A program made the position numbers and the translations under genes. The notes beneath the pieces are model-generated. The model did not search any database. It saw only the letters and a list, made by a program, of their open reading frames with translations, and was not told where the DNA came from. This document shows, piece by piece, positions 19,235-29,815 of a stretch of DNA of 64,000 nucleotides. Position 1 is the stretch's first letter. Every line of letters begins with the position of its first letter. The stretch lies in the NCBI RefSeq assembly GCF_026340565.1, contig NZ_JAPEPB010000001.1:2108001-2172000 (forward strand), written 5' to 3'. This stretch comes from Kitasatospora sp. NBC_01287. GTDB taxonomy: Bacteria; Actinomycetota; Actinomycetes; Streptomycetales; Streptomycetaceae.

Positions 19235-22200
19235 CGGATCTTCTCCCCCACCCAACGGGCCAGTTCCAGCGGACTCAGCGCCGCGACCGGCATGCCTGCC
19301 GCGACCAGTTGCTCGGCCACGGCCTTCGAATAGCGCGCCGTGCCGGTGTCGTCCAGCGCGGCGCAGCCGAGCAGCCGGCAGCCCTCGTTCACCAGGGCGC
19401 GGGTTTCGGCGAGCAGCCCGCCCAGCGGGTAGCCCTCCTCGAAGTCGCTGACCACCACGATCAGCGTCCGGGACGGCACCGCGACCAGCTCGCGCGCGTG
19501 GCGCAGCCCGGCGGCGATGTGCGTGCCGCCGCCGACCCGGACCTCCAGCAGCAGGCCCAGCGGGTCGGCCACCTGCCCGCTGAGATCGACCACACTGGTC
19601 GAGAAGGCCACGAAGTGGGTGCTCAGCGACGGCACCCCGGCCAGGATCGCGGCCGTCAGCGCGGCCCAGATGGTCGAGGACTCCATCGAGCCGGAGACGT
19701 CCACCACCAGGATCAGCCGCCAGTCGTTGGCCTGACTCGCCCTGGTCCGGAAGACGGGCCGCTCGGGCACGATGAGCGTCGAACCGTCCGCGCCGGGGCG
19801 GGCGGTGGCCAGGTTGGCCCGGATCGTCCGGTCCAGGTCGAGCCGACCGCCCGGGCGGCGGCTCGGGCGGGGCAGGGTGAGGCCGGTCAGTGCCGGGCGC
19901 AGGGTGGTGGCGAGCGCGCTCGACAGCTCGTCCACCAGCCGCTCGACCAGCGGCCGCAGCGCGGCCAACCGCCCCTCGGGCAGGCCGCCCGCGTGCTGCA
20001 GCACGGTGCGCAGCAGCTCGACCGACGGCCGGACGGCCTCCGGGCTGAGCGCCGCCAGCACATCGGTGCGGCCGTGCTCGACCGCGGCGGCGAGCACCTC
20101 CTCGCGGACACCGGGGCCGAACAGCGCGACCAGCTCCGCGGACCACTCGCGCACACCCGGGTAGGCGGCCTCCCGTCCGCCACCGCCGCCGGCCGGTCCG
20201 AGCGTGCCAGGGCCGGAGCCCTCGCCGCGCCCACGGCCGTACAACTCGTCCAGGGCGCCCGCGAGTCGGGCGGTCCGCCCGGTCAGGCCTCCGCTGCTCC
20301 CCGGGCGGCCGAGCAGCAGGCGCCAGCGGTCGGGCAGCGGCAGCGCGGCGGCACCGGGCTGCGCGGCCGGCCCGGGCAGCGCGGCGGCACCGGGCAGGCC
20401 TGGGGCGACAGCCGACCGCGGCGAATGCGCATGCGCATGCGGGGGCGGGGGCGGGGGCTCGGGGGAGTCGGCGGCCTCGGGCTGGTCGGACCGCTCGGGG
20501 ACCGACCCGCCGACCATGGCGGGCAGCAGGGACTTCTCGACCAGGAACTGACGTACCGTCAAATCAGCCATCGTCCAGGCGGCCAGAGCGGTCGGGTCGG
20601 ACTCGGCCGGCAACTGGTCGAGTTGGGCACCCACCCGCTCCTCGACCAGGGCCAACAGGCGGTCACGGGCCGCCGGGCTGAGGGTGTCGAACCCGCCGCG
20701 CAGGGCGGGCAGGCGCTCCAGGAAGGCGGCGTCCGACAGGCCGGCGACCCGCTCCAGCAGCGGTTCGAGCGCGGCGGGCGCGGTGCTGAGCAGACCCTCC
20801 GCCGCGGTGAGCAGGCCGGTCAGGGCGCGGACCAGCTCCCGGCGACGCTCCGGGTCACTCGCGCCGTCCACCCAGGAGGCCAGGCGGCCGCCCAGTTCGG
20901 CGGGCCGCTGGTGGCCGAGCAGCACCCGCACGGCCCCGGCCGCCCCCTTCACCAGCGGGGTGCCGTCATCGGCGAGGCGGCGCAGGGTGTGGTCGAGCCG
21001 GATCCCACCGAGCGCGTCCGCGCGGCGGGCGAACTCCAGCAGGGCCCTGGCGTCGGCGGGGTCGTCGCTGCCGCCGAGGCCTTCGAGGCTGCGGACGGCG
21101 GCGGCGGTGAGGCGCTCGGTCGCCTCGGCGGTGGTCACGGTGGCGGTCACGAAGGCGGTCACCGGCGCGGCCCCGGCGACGGCCTGGTCGGCGAGGTGCC
21201 CGGCAGAGTGACCGGCAAGGTGACCAGCGAGGTGACCAGCGAGGTGACCGGCGGCCAGGCGGTCCAGCAGGGCCAGGCCGTCGAGGAGTTCGGGGAGGGT
21301 GCCGACCGCCGGCACCTCCTCGGCCAGTTGGGCCAGCCGGACCGCCGTCAGCTGCGGCAGCGCGCACCCGGCGGCGTCGGCGAGGCCGTCGATGGCCTGC
21401 CGCGCGGTCGAGCCGCCCGCCTCGCCCTCACGGCGCAGCCGCTCCCGCAGTGTCCCCTCCGCCGCCTGGGCCAGGGTCACCCCGCGCAGACCGGCCACCG
21501 TCAGCATCGCGGCGACGGCCGGCGTCCAGCGGACCCGCCAGCGCGTCCCGATCGCCTCCGTCCCGCCCGCACCGGCGACCGCCAGCGGCTCCCCGTACGG
21601 CACGCCGCAGACCGTGAGCCGGCGCAGCAGCAACTCGCGGCTCGCGTCGATCGGCGAGCGGAGCGGGTCGAGCCGCAGCTCGCGCGCGGCATCGGCACCC
21701 GCGGCGGCACCGGCAGCACCGGATGCGCCTGCTGCTGCGGATGCGGAGCCGGATGCGGGGCCGGAGCCGGAGCCGGAGCCGGTCGCGGACCTCGCCCCCA
21801 CCGCTGGTCCGGGCAAACCGAGTTCGGCGAGTTGCGCCTCGACCGCCGGGGCCAGCCCGCCGCGCGGGGCATCGGGCGTCGGGCTGCCCGTCCTCGTGCC
21901 GACCAGCACCCGCTCCAGCGCGGCTGCCACCGCCCGCCCGCGCCCGACCGGCTCCCCCTGGGCGAGCACCGTCTGCACCGCCTCGACCAGCTCCCCGCGC
22001 CCGGCCGCCGGCAGGCCCCGCAGCCGGGCCAGGTCCTCGGCCAGCCGGACGATCTCGCGCGCGTCGGCCGGCCCCGCCGGATGCCCGGCCGAGCGCAGCG
22101 CCGCACAGATCAGGACGGCCGTCCGGGTGAGGGCGGCCGCCACCCGCGCGGGGTCACCGGCGGCCGCCAGCACCGCGTGCTGCCACTCGGGATCGCGGAT

Positions 22201-23307
22201 CCCGGCGGGGTAGCCGGAGCGGGAGTCGAGCAGGGGGTAGGCATAGGGGATCAGGGAGATGACGAATGGCGGGGCGGCGGGCGCGAGGGCCGGCGCTCCG
22301 ACAGCGGGTGCTCCGACAGCGGGCGCTCCGGGTGCGGGCACGCCGACCGCGGGCACACCGTCGCGCAGCGCGGGCACGTGGAAGGCGCCGACCAGGACGG
22401 CGACGCGGCGCCCGCCCGCCGAGGCCTCGCGGATCCGCTCCCGCATCCAGGCCTCGCGGCGCAGGTCGAGCGGGTCGACGCCGCTGCCGCCCGGCGCCTC
22501 GGCGTCCTGCCGCAGTGCCCAGCCGACCAGCAGCGCGGCTCGGCGCACGGCCTCGGGCGAGCAGCCGGGAGCGGGGGCCTCGACCAGGCGGTCCCAGAGG
22601 TCCTCGTCCTGACGGCCGGTCAACCGGCTGCGCAGCACCTCGGCGAGCCTGGCGGACGGCACGGCAGTGGACGGCACGGCAGTGGACGGCGCGGCAGTGG
22701 ACGGCCCAGCGATGGACGGCTCGGTGGCGGACGGCACGGCGCCGGAGGCCGCCACCGGCCCAACCGGCCCAACCGCCTCGCCCCCAGCGCCCTCCCCCGC
22801 GAGCCGGGCGCCGAGCGGGAGGTCGCAGGCGATCACCGCCACCCCCTCCCGGGCCGCCCAGCGCAGGGCGGTGAGCTCCGGGGAGAAGTCCGCGAACGGG
22901 TAGAACGCGGGCCCGACCGCCTCCCCCGCCCGCTCCCCCGCCACCGGGGCGGCGGCCAGCGCGACCGGCGCGGTGGTGCGGGGGTCGGCGAGCAGCGGCA
23001 GCCAGGGCTGGAACTCGGCCGGGAGCTCGATCAGCAGCACCTCGGGCCGGGCCGCCGCCAGCAGTTCGGGCAGCACCGCGGCGAGCGACGGCGCGTGGTG
23101 ACGCACGCCGATCAGGTACGGGCCGCTCCCGGAGGCGGCCAGCGCCTCGGCCGCCGCCGTCACCCGAGCCCGCGCTCCCCCGGTCACCGCCGCAGCCGTA
23201 GCCGCAGCCGCCATGCCCGCCCCTCCACCCACCTCGCCACCACCGCGCGTCTCCACCGACCCCGCCTCCACCGACCCCGCCTCCCTCGGCCCCGCCTCCC
23301 CACGCAT
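19231..23307 (-). CDS. DUF5682 protein fused to VWA (CoxE-like) domain
   Basis: A 1358-aa protein combining two genes that are separate in E. coli (yehM and yehP, by recollection). Residues about 50-950 match DUF5682: LIGVRHHAPSLAAVLPELL near 57, LIELPAEF near 85, and a helical C-terminal half. A Pro/His-rich linker (PPPPPPHAHAH) leads to a C-terminal von Willebrand A domain with MIDAS DVSGSM at 1203-1208 and VVVSDFEEG near 1285. VWA proteins of this kind partner MoxR ATPases. The ATG at 23307 has GGAGGGG upstream and lies 5 bp after the moxR stop. The stop overlaps the SWIM start. Ala/Pro/Thr tandem repeats occur near residues 210-230. Confidence 0.85.
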
Positions 23308-23312
23308 CCGTC

Positions 23313-24539
23313 TCACCCCTCCAGCACCCGGCGCAGGTCCCAGAGCGTGCGCCAGAGCGCCGCGCCCTGCTCGGCCCGCCGGCGCACCGGGCCGTCCCAG
23401 TAGCCGAGCAGCCGGGCCGCGTCCGCCGGGTCGTCCTTGCGGACGGCGCCGATCAGCTGGCCGGGCAGGCGCCCGAGCAGGTCGCCGCCGCCGTCGTCCA
23501 GGTAGGCGGCGGTGACGCCGAGTGAGGTGGCCACCGAGACGGCCTCGGCGGTGCTCATCACGGTCGAGGGACGCTCCACGTCCCACCCCTCGACCGAGCG
23601 ACCGGTGCGCAGATCACGGAAGGCGGTGACCAGGGCCTCCAGCACGGTGTCGTCCACCGCGTACGGCGCACCGGCCCGGGCGACGGCGGCGGTGGACTGG
23701 CGGCGCACCAGCTCGATCTCCGCGTCGAGCGAGCCGATCGGGCCGACCGTCTCGAAGTTGAAGCGCCGCTTGAGGGCGGCGGACATCTCGGAGACGCCCT
23801 TGTCGCGCAGGTTGGCGGTGGCGATCAGGGTGAAGCCGGGCGCCGCGTGCAGCTGGGCGTCCGGGGTGCCGGCCAGCTCGGGGACGGCGATCCGGCGTTC
23901 GGAGAGCAGCGAGACCAGGGCGTCCTGCACCTCGGGCAGGCAGCGCGTCACCTCCTCGACCCGGGCGACCGCCCCGGTGCTCATCGCGGTGAGCACCGGC
24001 GAGGGGACCAGTGCATCGCGGCTGGGGCCCTTGGCCAGCAGCAGGGCGTAGTTCCAGCCGTACTTGAGCTGCTCCTCGGTGGTCCCGGCGGTGCCCTGGA
24101 CGGTCAGCGCGCTGGTGCCGCAGAGCGCGGCGGCGAGCAGCTCGGAGAGCATCGACTTCGCGGTGCCGGGTTCGCCGACCAGCAGCAGGCCGCGCTCGCC
24201 CGCCAGGGTGACCACGCACCGCTCGACCAGCGCGCGGTCGCCGACGAACTTCGGTTCGATCACCAGGCCCTTGCGGCCGGTCTTGAGCTTCTCGCCCTCG
24301 CTGCCGAGCACGAAGGTGACCACGGCGCGCGGGGTGAGCCGCCAGCCGGGCGGGCGCGGGCCGCTGTCGTGGCCGGCCAGGAACTCCAGTTCGGCGGCGT
24401 ACTTCTCCTCCGGCGCGACGCTCTGCCGGCCGGCCGGCACCGCGGACGTGACCGGCGCAGCCGGTGCGGCCGGTGCGGCCGGTGCGGCCGACGTAGCAGG
24501 TGCGGCCGGTGCGGCACTGGCGGCTGTGTGGGTACTCAT
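23313..24539 (-). CDS. MoxR-type AAA+ ATPase (YehL-like)
   Basis: A 408-aa AAA+ ATPase of the MoxR branch, a chaperone-like remodelling motor that usually acts through VWA partners. An Ala/Pro-rich N-terminus (1-40) precedes Walker A GEPGTAKS at 122-129; a Walker B-like VARVEEVTR, sensor-1 TANLRDKG and an arginine-finger region ALKRRF follow. The ATG at 24539 has AGGAGG 8 nt upstream and overlaps the stop of the previous gene (ATGA). It is the enzymatic core of the operon and most likely energises the DUF5682-VWA and SWIM proteins encoded directly downstream. Confidence 0.92.
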   Translation of the reverse strand: MSTHTAASAAPAAPATSAAPAAPAAPAAPVTSAVPAGRQSVAPEEKYAAELEFLAGHDSGPRPPGWRLTPRAVVTFVLGSEGEKLKTGRKGLVIEPKFVGDRALVERCVVTLAGERGLLLVGEPGTAKSMLSELLAAALCGTSALTVQGTAGTTEEQLKYGWNYALLLAKGPSRDALVPSPVLTAMSTGAVARVEEVTRCLPEVQDALVSLLSERRIAVPELAGTPDAQLHAAPGFTLIATANLRDKGVSEMSAALKRRFNFETVGPIGSLDAEIELVRRQSTAAVARAGAPYAVDDTVLEALVTAFRDLRTGRSVEGWDVERPSTVMSTAEAVSVATSLGVTAAYLDDGGGDLLGRLPGQLIGAVRKDDPADAARLLGYWDGPVRRRAEQGAALWRTLWDLRRVLEG

Positions 24540-27500
24540 CGACGGGCCCTCCTGCGGGTGTTGGTGGTCAGCTCCTCGTAGCCGGGCCGGTCGCCCTCGG
24601 TGACCCGCCGCCAGGCGAGCGCGAAGAGCTCGGGCACCGCGAGGTGCGGCACGATCGCGCTGTGGCCCGTCACGTCGTACAGGCCCGCCTTCCAGGTCTC
24701 CACCGGCAGCTTGGGTGCCCGGGCCTGCTGCCAGCCGCCGGGCAGGAAGAGGCCGCGCCCGGCCCGCTCGCGCTTGGCGGCCAGCACCAGGTCGGTGGCG
24801 GCCAGTTCGGCGCGGGCCTGCTTGAGCCGGGCCGGCTTCCACCCCGTCCAGCGGGCGGCGTTGCGGTCGGTCGGGTCCGGCAGGGCGAGCAGTTGGAGGT
24901 AGAGCACGGCGGCGTCCGCGCCGAGCCCGGTCGCCCCGGCCACCTCCGCGACCAGCTCGGGCGCGCTGCGCACCGGGTCCTGCGGCCAGCCTGCCGGCTC
25001 GTCCGGCCCGCTGCCCCGCGCGACCAGGTGACCGAGCGGGGCGCCGAGCAGGGTGCGCAGGGCGGGCACGGTCTCCTGGAGGTAGTAGCCGGCGGTCAGG
25101 CCGCCGAGCAGGACGAGCAGCGGATCATCGGCGCCGCTCAGCGCGGCGGGCCGCAGGTAGACGACCTCGTTCGGGCCGGACGGCACCAGGAGCACGGCGG
25201 GGCCGCACTCCACCGGCTGGTCGCCGGCCTGCGCACCGGCTGCGGGCAGCCCGGCGTGGGCCCGCAGCACGCCCGCCAGCGAGGTGCCCCGGGCCAGGCC
25301 GTGCGCGTCGAGCAGCAGGAGGAGCCCGGGATCGGCGAACCGGGCCCGGATCGCGGCCAGCCCGACGGGCAGCAGCGGACGCAGCGCGTCCCCGTACGGC
25401 AGGTGGTAGGCCAGCCAGTGCAGGGCGTTGAGCAGCGCGGGCAGCTGGCGGTAGTTGGGGATCGCGGCCGGGTCGTCGGCCACCAGGCCGTTCTGCTCGC
25501 GCCGGAACCGCTGCACGGTGGTGCGGGAGAGCGCGGGCACCCGGGCGGGGTTGAGCACGTCCTCGATCGCGCTGAGCTGCCAGTGGTCCAGCCCGGCCTG
25601 GGCCTGCTCGGACAGGGTGGCCAGGCGGCCGTACCGCTCGACCCAGTGGCGCCCGGCGGCCTCGGCGGCCGGCCCGCCGCCGGGCCGCCAGAACTCGGCG
25701 GGATCGGCGGGCAGCAGGGCGGCGAGCAACTCCTCGTACTCGGTGCGGTCGAGCTCGCGCAGCCAGGCGTGGGCGGCCGCGGCCCGGACCGCCGTCAGCC
25801 CGTAGCCGGCCAACTGCTCGGTCGTGAGCAGCCGGTACGCCCAGCCGCCCAGCCCCGGCGGGTTGGCGAGCAGCAGGGTGGCGCGGGCCGGGCCGATCCC
25901 GGTGATCCGCTCGAAGCACTCGGCGGCGGCGGGCTGCCAGGGCGGTGGCCCGTCCTGGCGGAGCCGGGCGGTGAAGTCGGCGACCCACTCGGCGGGCAGG
26001 CCCGCGGACACCCGCCGCTCGCTCCGCAGCCCGAACCCGGCGACGGCTGCGAAAGCGCCGGACGGGTCGTGGTCCACCGCGAACCAGCGCACGTCGTGCT
26101 CGGCGAGCGGCTCACCGGCGAGGACCACCACCACCCGGCGGCCACGACGGAGCACCTGACCCACCCGGGCGCGCAGGTCGGCCTCGGTCGGGGTCCGGCC
26201 GAGCCGCTCGACCAGCGAGAGCTGACGGAGCGTGGGCAGCCCGGGAGACGTGGCCGGGCCGCGGGCCGCGTCCGGGAGCGCGTCCGGAGTCACGTCCGGC
26301 GTCACGTCCGGAGTCACGTCCGGGAAGCGGAAGCGGGTCAGTTCGGTCAGCAGCGTGCCCAGCGCCGCCCGGGTCGCCTCGTCAGCGGCACTCGACGCGG
26401 CGGTGAGCGCGATCGGGGCGGTACGCCCGAGCAGGTGGGGCCAGCCCGGGCAGCCACGGCCGCCGGGCAGCGGCAGACGGACCGGGTCGGCGGTCCAGTC
26501 GGCGGGACCGGTCGCCTCGGACCCGGCCGACCCGGCCGGCCCGTCCGACCCGTCCCGCGGGCCGGCCAGCACCGCGGCGACCGTCCGCAGGGTGCCGAGC
26601 AGGTGCCAGGTCAGCCGCCCCGGGGTGCGCGAGCCGCCGAGGCCGTGCAGGCCCTGGAAGACGGCTTCGGCGGCCGCGCAGAGCGAGCCGTCGTCGCCGT
26701 GCTCGGGCCGCTCCGCCGTGGAGACGGCGCCGGTGCTCCCGGCCGACGCCGCCACCGCGGGCTGCGGCGGCGGCGCGTAGCGGGCGGCCTTGACGGCGGT
26801 CTCGGTGGCCAGCCGGACCAGGCTCGCCACACCGAGCAGCAGCCGCGGGTGGGTCAGCTCGGGCAGCAGCGGCGCGAGGGCCTCGGTCGGCAGCGACCAG
26901 CGGGCCTGGCGCCGGGCGAGCGGGCGAGTGGTGCCCCGGATCACCAGCAGCTCCGGGGGGCGCGGCGGCTGCGTCTCGTCCGCCACGTCGGGCTCAGCGG
27001 CGTCCGCGGCCTCGTCCGCAGTGCCGGCCGCGGTGCCGGCCGCGGTGCCGGCCGCGGTGTCCACCGGCCAGGCGGCCTCGAAGAGTTCGGCCGCCCGCTC
27101 GTCGGTGAGGGTGCGCAGGGCGAGCGAGCCGGCCTCGTCGCGCGGGCGCAGCGCGTGCCAGTGGTCGAGCGGCGGCACCAGCGCGGTGCCGGCCGCGTGC
27201 GCCTGCCCGGGGGCGGCGCTGGTGATCCGGGCCAGCACCCCGGCGCGGACGCCGGTGCCGTCCGCCGGGGCGAGCTCGAAGTCGCGGTGCGCGCCGAGCT
27301 GGTGGTGCGCGGTGCCGAGCAGCAGCAGCCGCGCGCCGCCGGGCAGGTCGACCAGACCGAGCGGGTACCCCTCGTCGCGATCGGTGATGCCCTGCCCGGG
27401 CCCGGTGGGCAGGGCGGCGGTGCGGCCGTCGGCACCGTGGAAGACGAGCCGGCCCGCCTCGGCGCGCACCCAGCCGCCGAGCACCGTGCCGTCGGTGCCG

Positions 27501-29815
27501 AGCGGGCTGCCCGCCAGCTCGGGCAGCAGCGGCAGCAGCCGGGTGAACTCGGGCCGCAGCGGGCCGGTGCCACCGCCGCGGGTGGTGATCGGCGGCGCCG
27601 AGGCGCGCCCGAGCGCGCCGCTCACCGGGTCGTACTCGGTCAGCTCGGGACGGCTGCCGGAGCGCGCCAGCGTCCAGTGGCCGGTGCCGTCGCCGAGCAC
27701 CCGGCGCTCGACGGGCAGGGTGGTGTCCCCGGCGCGCAGCGCCCGGCCGCCGGTGGCCCGCCCGCCACCGGGCAGCGGCAGCGAGGTCGGGGCCAGGCCC
27801 GCGTCCCAGTGGCGGTTGCCGCCGCCGAAGGGCTCGCCGAGCAGGGTGAAGACCTCGGTGGGCCGGTTGGACCAGTAGGCGAGGCGGGCGCGCTCCTGCC
27901 ACCAGGAGACCAGCAGCTCACCGTCGACGTAACGCAACCGCGGTGTCTGCCAGGAGTCGGCCCCGGCGGGCACCCGCAACTCGTGCTCCAGCAGGATGCC
28001 CGCCGGGCCGACCACCACGGCCTGGCGCCCGCGCACCAGGATCAGCGCCGGCCAGGCGTCCTCGATGCGCAGCTCGCCCTGCTGGTACCGGCCGGCGGCA
28101 GCGGCGGGCGCGGTGCCGTGCTCCAGGCGGCCGAGCGCCTCCTCCAGGGCGGGCCAGCCGAGTTCGTCCACGATCCCGGCGCGCAGGGTGCGGGCCAGCA
28201 ACTCGGCCGGGTCGAGGGCGGCGATCTTCTCGGCGGCCGTCGGGTTGACCGCCCGGATGGCGTCGCGGGCCGGGGCCAGCTGGGTCAGCACCCGGTCCGC
28301 CCCGGCCAGGGCGCGGGCGGCGTGCAGCTCCTCGGCGCGGTCCGCGGCCCAGGCGGCGAGCAGCTCGCGCAGCACCGGGTGCCCGATGATCAGCGGGCCG
28401 CGCACCGGCGCCATGCTGGTGGCGAAGTGGATCGGCAATGCCTGCTGCAGCAGCGGACGGTAGCGCGGATCGGCGGCGACGGCGGCCAGCTCGCCGCGGT
28501 CGGCCTCGCTCTCGGCGAACCAGTTGTCGAGGTCGATCCGGGTGTCGGCGGCCGGGTCGGCCACCGGCACCCCCTCGGCGAGCAGCAGGTCGAGCAGGTT
28601 GAGCGCGGTGGAGTGGCCCAGGCCCAGCAGCACCGGGACGCCCTCGGCGCGCAACCGCTCGGCCATCCGGGCGGCCAGCGCCAGTGTGGCGCCGCAGCTG
28701 GGGCGCCGCCGGTAGCCGCGGTCCAGGTGGGCGACCCAGCGGCCCAGCCAGTGGGCGGCGGGCTCAGCCCCGGCCTGACGCACCACCCCGGCCTGATGCT
28801 CCGTCAGGAGCGTGTCGGCACCGGTCTCCCGCAGCAGCACCAGCCACTGCGTGTCGACCACCGCCGCGTCGCCGGAGCCGGACGGGGTGGGCAGGATCTC
28901 CAGCAGCCGGCGCCGCACCGCCTCGTCCTGCCCCGCCAGCTCGGCCAGCGGCGCCCGCCAGGCCTGCCAGACCGCCGCCGGGGCGCGACCGATCGCCGAG
29001 CAGCTCAGCAACTCGGCGACCAGCTCCCGCTCCTGCTCGGCCACCGGCAGCCCGGCCGCCTTGAGCAGCGCCCTGGCGTCCTCCGCGATGCCCGCGTACG
29101 GGGCCATGCCGGCCGCCGAGCGCTCCGCGCAGAGCTGGCGGAACCGCTGCCAGGCGGTCAGCGGCTCCAGCCGCCCGGCCAGGCCCTTGATGTACTGGCG
29201 CAGCGCCTTGACGCTGAGCGCGCCGGCCAGCGCGAACTCCAGGAAGACCGCGCGCAGCCGCTCCTCGTCGACCGGCAGGCCGTAACCGCGCTCGGCGTCA
29301 CGGGCCTTGCCGAACCAGGTGGCAGCGTAGGTGCGGTTGTCCAGCCCGAGGAAGATCCGGCCGACCTGCTCGCAGTAGGTGGGCAGGAAGTGCGGGACGG
29401 CGCGGCCGAGCCGGGCCGCCAACTCCTCGAAACCGTCCTTTGCGTGGCCGGGCTTGGCGGCCGCCTGGCGGGTCAACCGCTCCATCTCCTGCACCACGGC
29501 GAGCGCGTGGTGCCCGTTGGCCGGATCGTGCACCAGCGCCCAGGCCGGGAACCCGAGGGCCTCCTGCCGCACCTGGCCGACCGGCCCGCTCCCGGTCGGC
29601 TCCAGGCCGAGGAAGCCCAGCGCGAGGTCCTCGGCCGGCCCCAGGGCGCCGGGCACCAGGCGGACCACGGTGCGGCCCTCCAGCGCGGGGTGGTGGTAGG
29701 CGCGGGCGGTGAGCAGGTCCGCGGTGCTCTGCGGACCACCGGCCCCGGCCACCGTGCCGAGCGGCAGGATCCCGCCCGCCTCCAGCAGCCGGACGCCGTC
29801 CTGATGGTTCGTCAT
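24536..29815 (-). CDS. 1759-aa protein of unknown function in the yeh-like operon
   Basis: A very large protein without a domain I can name with confidence. Residues 1-600 are mostly alpha-helical and Leu/Ala-rich, HEAT-like in feel. The middle (about 620-1000) is beta-rich with repeated Gly/Trp patterns (GGWVRAEAGRLVFHGADGR) that could be a propeller. The rest is again helical with several Trp-rich segments. There is no signal peptide or clear membrane helix. The ATG overlaps the DUF4132 stop (ATGA) and its stop overlaps the moxR ATG, so co-expression is certain in practice. It may be a scaffold or sensor for the MoxR-VWA machine. It could be a distant relative of the long N-terminal part of MolR/YehI proteins, split off here. 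Confidence 0.7.
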   Translation of the reverse strand: MTNHQDGVRLLEAGGILPLGTVAGAGGPQSTADLLTARAYHHPALEGRTVVRLVPGALGPAEDLALGFLGLEPTGSGPVGQVRQEALGFPAWALVHDPANGHHALAVVQEMERLTRQAAAKPGHAKDGFEELAARLGRAVPHFLPTYCEQVGRIFLGLDNRTYAATWFGKARDAERGYGLPVDEERLRAVFLEFALAGALSVKALRQYIKGLAGRLEPLTAWQRFRQLCAERSAAGMAPYAGIAEDARALLKAAGLPVAEQERELVAELLSCSAIGRAPAAVWQAWRAPLAELAGQDEAVRRRLLEILPTPSGSGDAAVVDTQWLVLLRETGADTLLTEHQAGVVRQAGAEPAAHWLGRWVAHLDRGYRRRPSCGATLALAARMAERLRAEGVPVLLGLGHSTALNLLDLLLAEGVPVADPAADTRIDLDNWFAESEADRGELAAVAADPRYRPLLQQALPIHFATSMAPVRGPLIIGHPVLRELLAAWAADRAEELHAARALAGADRVLTQLAPARDAIRAVNPTAAEKIAALDPAELLARTLRAGIVDELGWPALEEALGRLEHGTAPAAAAGRYQQGELRIEDAWPALILVRGRQAVVVGPAGILLEHELRVPAGADSWQTPRLRYVDGELLVSWWQERARLAYWSNRPTEVFTLLGEPFGGGNRHWDAGLAPTSLPLPGGGRATGGRALRAGDTTLPVERRVLGDGTGHWTLARSGSRPELTEYDPVSGALGRASAPPITTRGGGTGPLRPEFTRLLPLLPELAGSPLGTDGTVLGGWVRAEAGRLVFHGADGRTAALPTGPGQGITDRDEGYPLGLVDLPGGARLLLLGTAHHQLGAHRDFELAPADGTGVRAGVLARITSAAPGQAHAAGTALVPPLDHWHALRPRDEAGSLALRTLTDERAAELFEAAWPVDTAAGTAAGTAAGTADEAADAAEPDVADETQPPRPPELLVIRGTTRPLARRQARWSLPTEALAPLLPELTHPRLLLGVASLVRLATETAVKAARYAPPPQPAVAASAGSTGAVSTAERPEHGDDGSLCAAAEAVFQGLHGLGGSRTPGRLTWHLLGTLRTVAAVLAGPRDGSDGPAGSAGSEATGPADWTADPVRLPLPGGRGCPGWPHLLGRTAPIALTAASSAADEATRAALGTLLTELTRFRFPDVTPDVTPDVTPDALPDAARGPATSPGLPTLRQLSLVERLGRTPTEADLRARVGQVLRRGRRVVVVLAGEPLAEHDVRWFAVDHDPSGAFAAVAGFGLRSERRVSAGLPAEWVADFTARLRQDGPPPWQPAAAECFERITGIGPARATLLLANPPGLGGWAYRLLTTEQLAGYGLTAVRAAAAHAWLRELDRTEYEELLAALLPADPAEFWRPGGGPAAEAAGRHWVERYGRLATLSEQAQAGLDHWQLSAIEDVLNPARVPALSRTTVQRFRREQNGLVADDPAAIPNYRQLPALLNALHWLAYHLPYGDALRPLLPVGLAAIRARFADPGLLLLLDAHGLARGTSLAGVLRAHAGLPAAGAQAGDQPVECGPAVLLVPSGPNEVVYLRPAALSGADDPLLVLLGGLTAGYYLQETVPALRTLLGAPLGHLVARGSGPDEPAGWPQDPVRSAPELVAEVAGATGLGADAAVLYLQLLALPDPTDRNAARWTGWKPARLKQARAELAATDLVLAAKRERAGRGLFLPGGWQQARAPKLPVETWKAGLYDVTGHSAIVPHLAVPELFALAWRRVTEGDRPGYEELTTNTRRRARR

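Noticed and set aside
19309..23403. Plus-strand open frame of 1364 codons opposite DUF5682-VWA
   Set aside because: Shadow frame; the minus-strand frame carries the VWA MIDAS and DUF5682 motifs.
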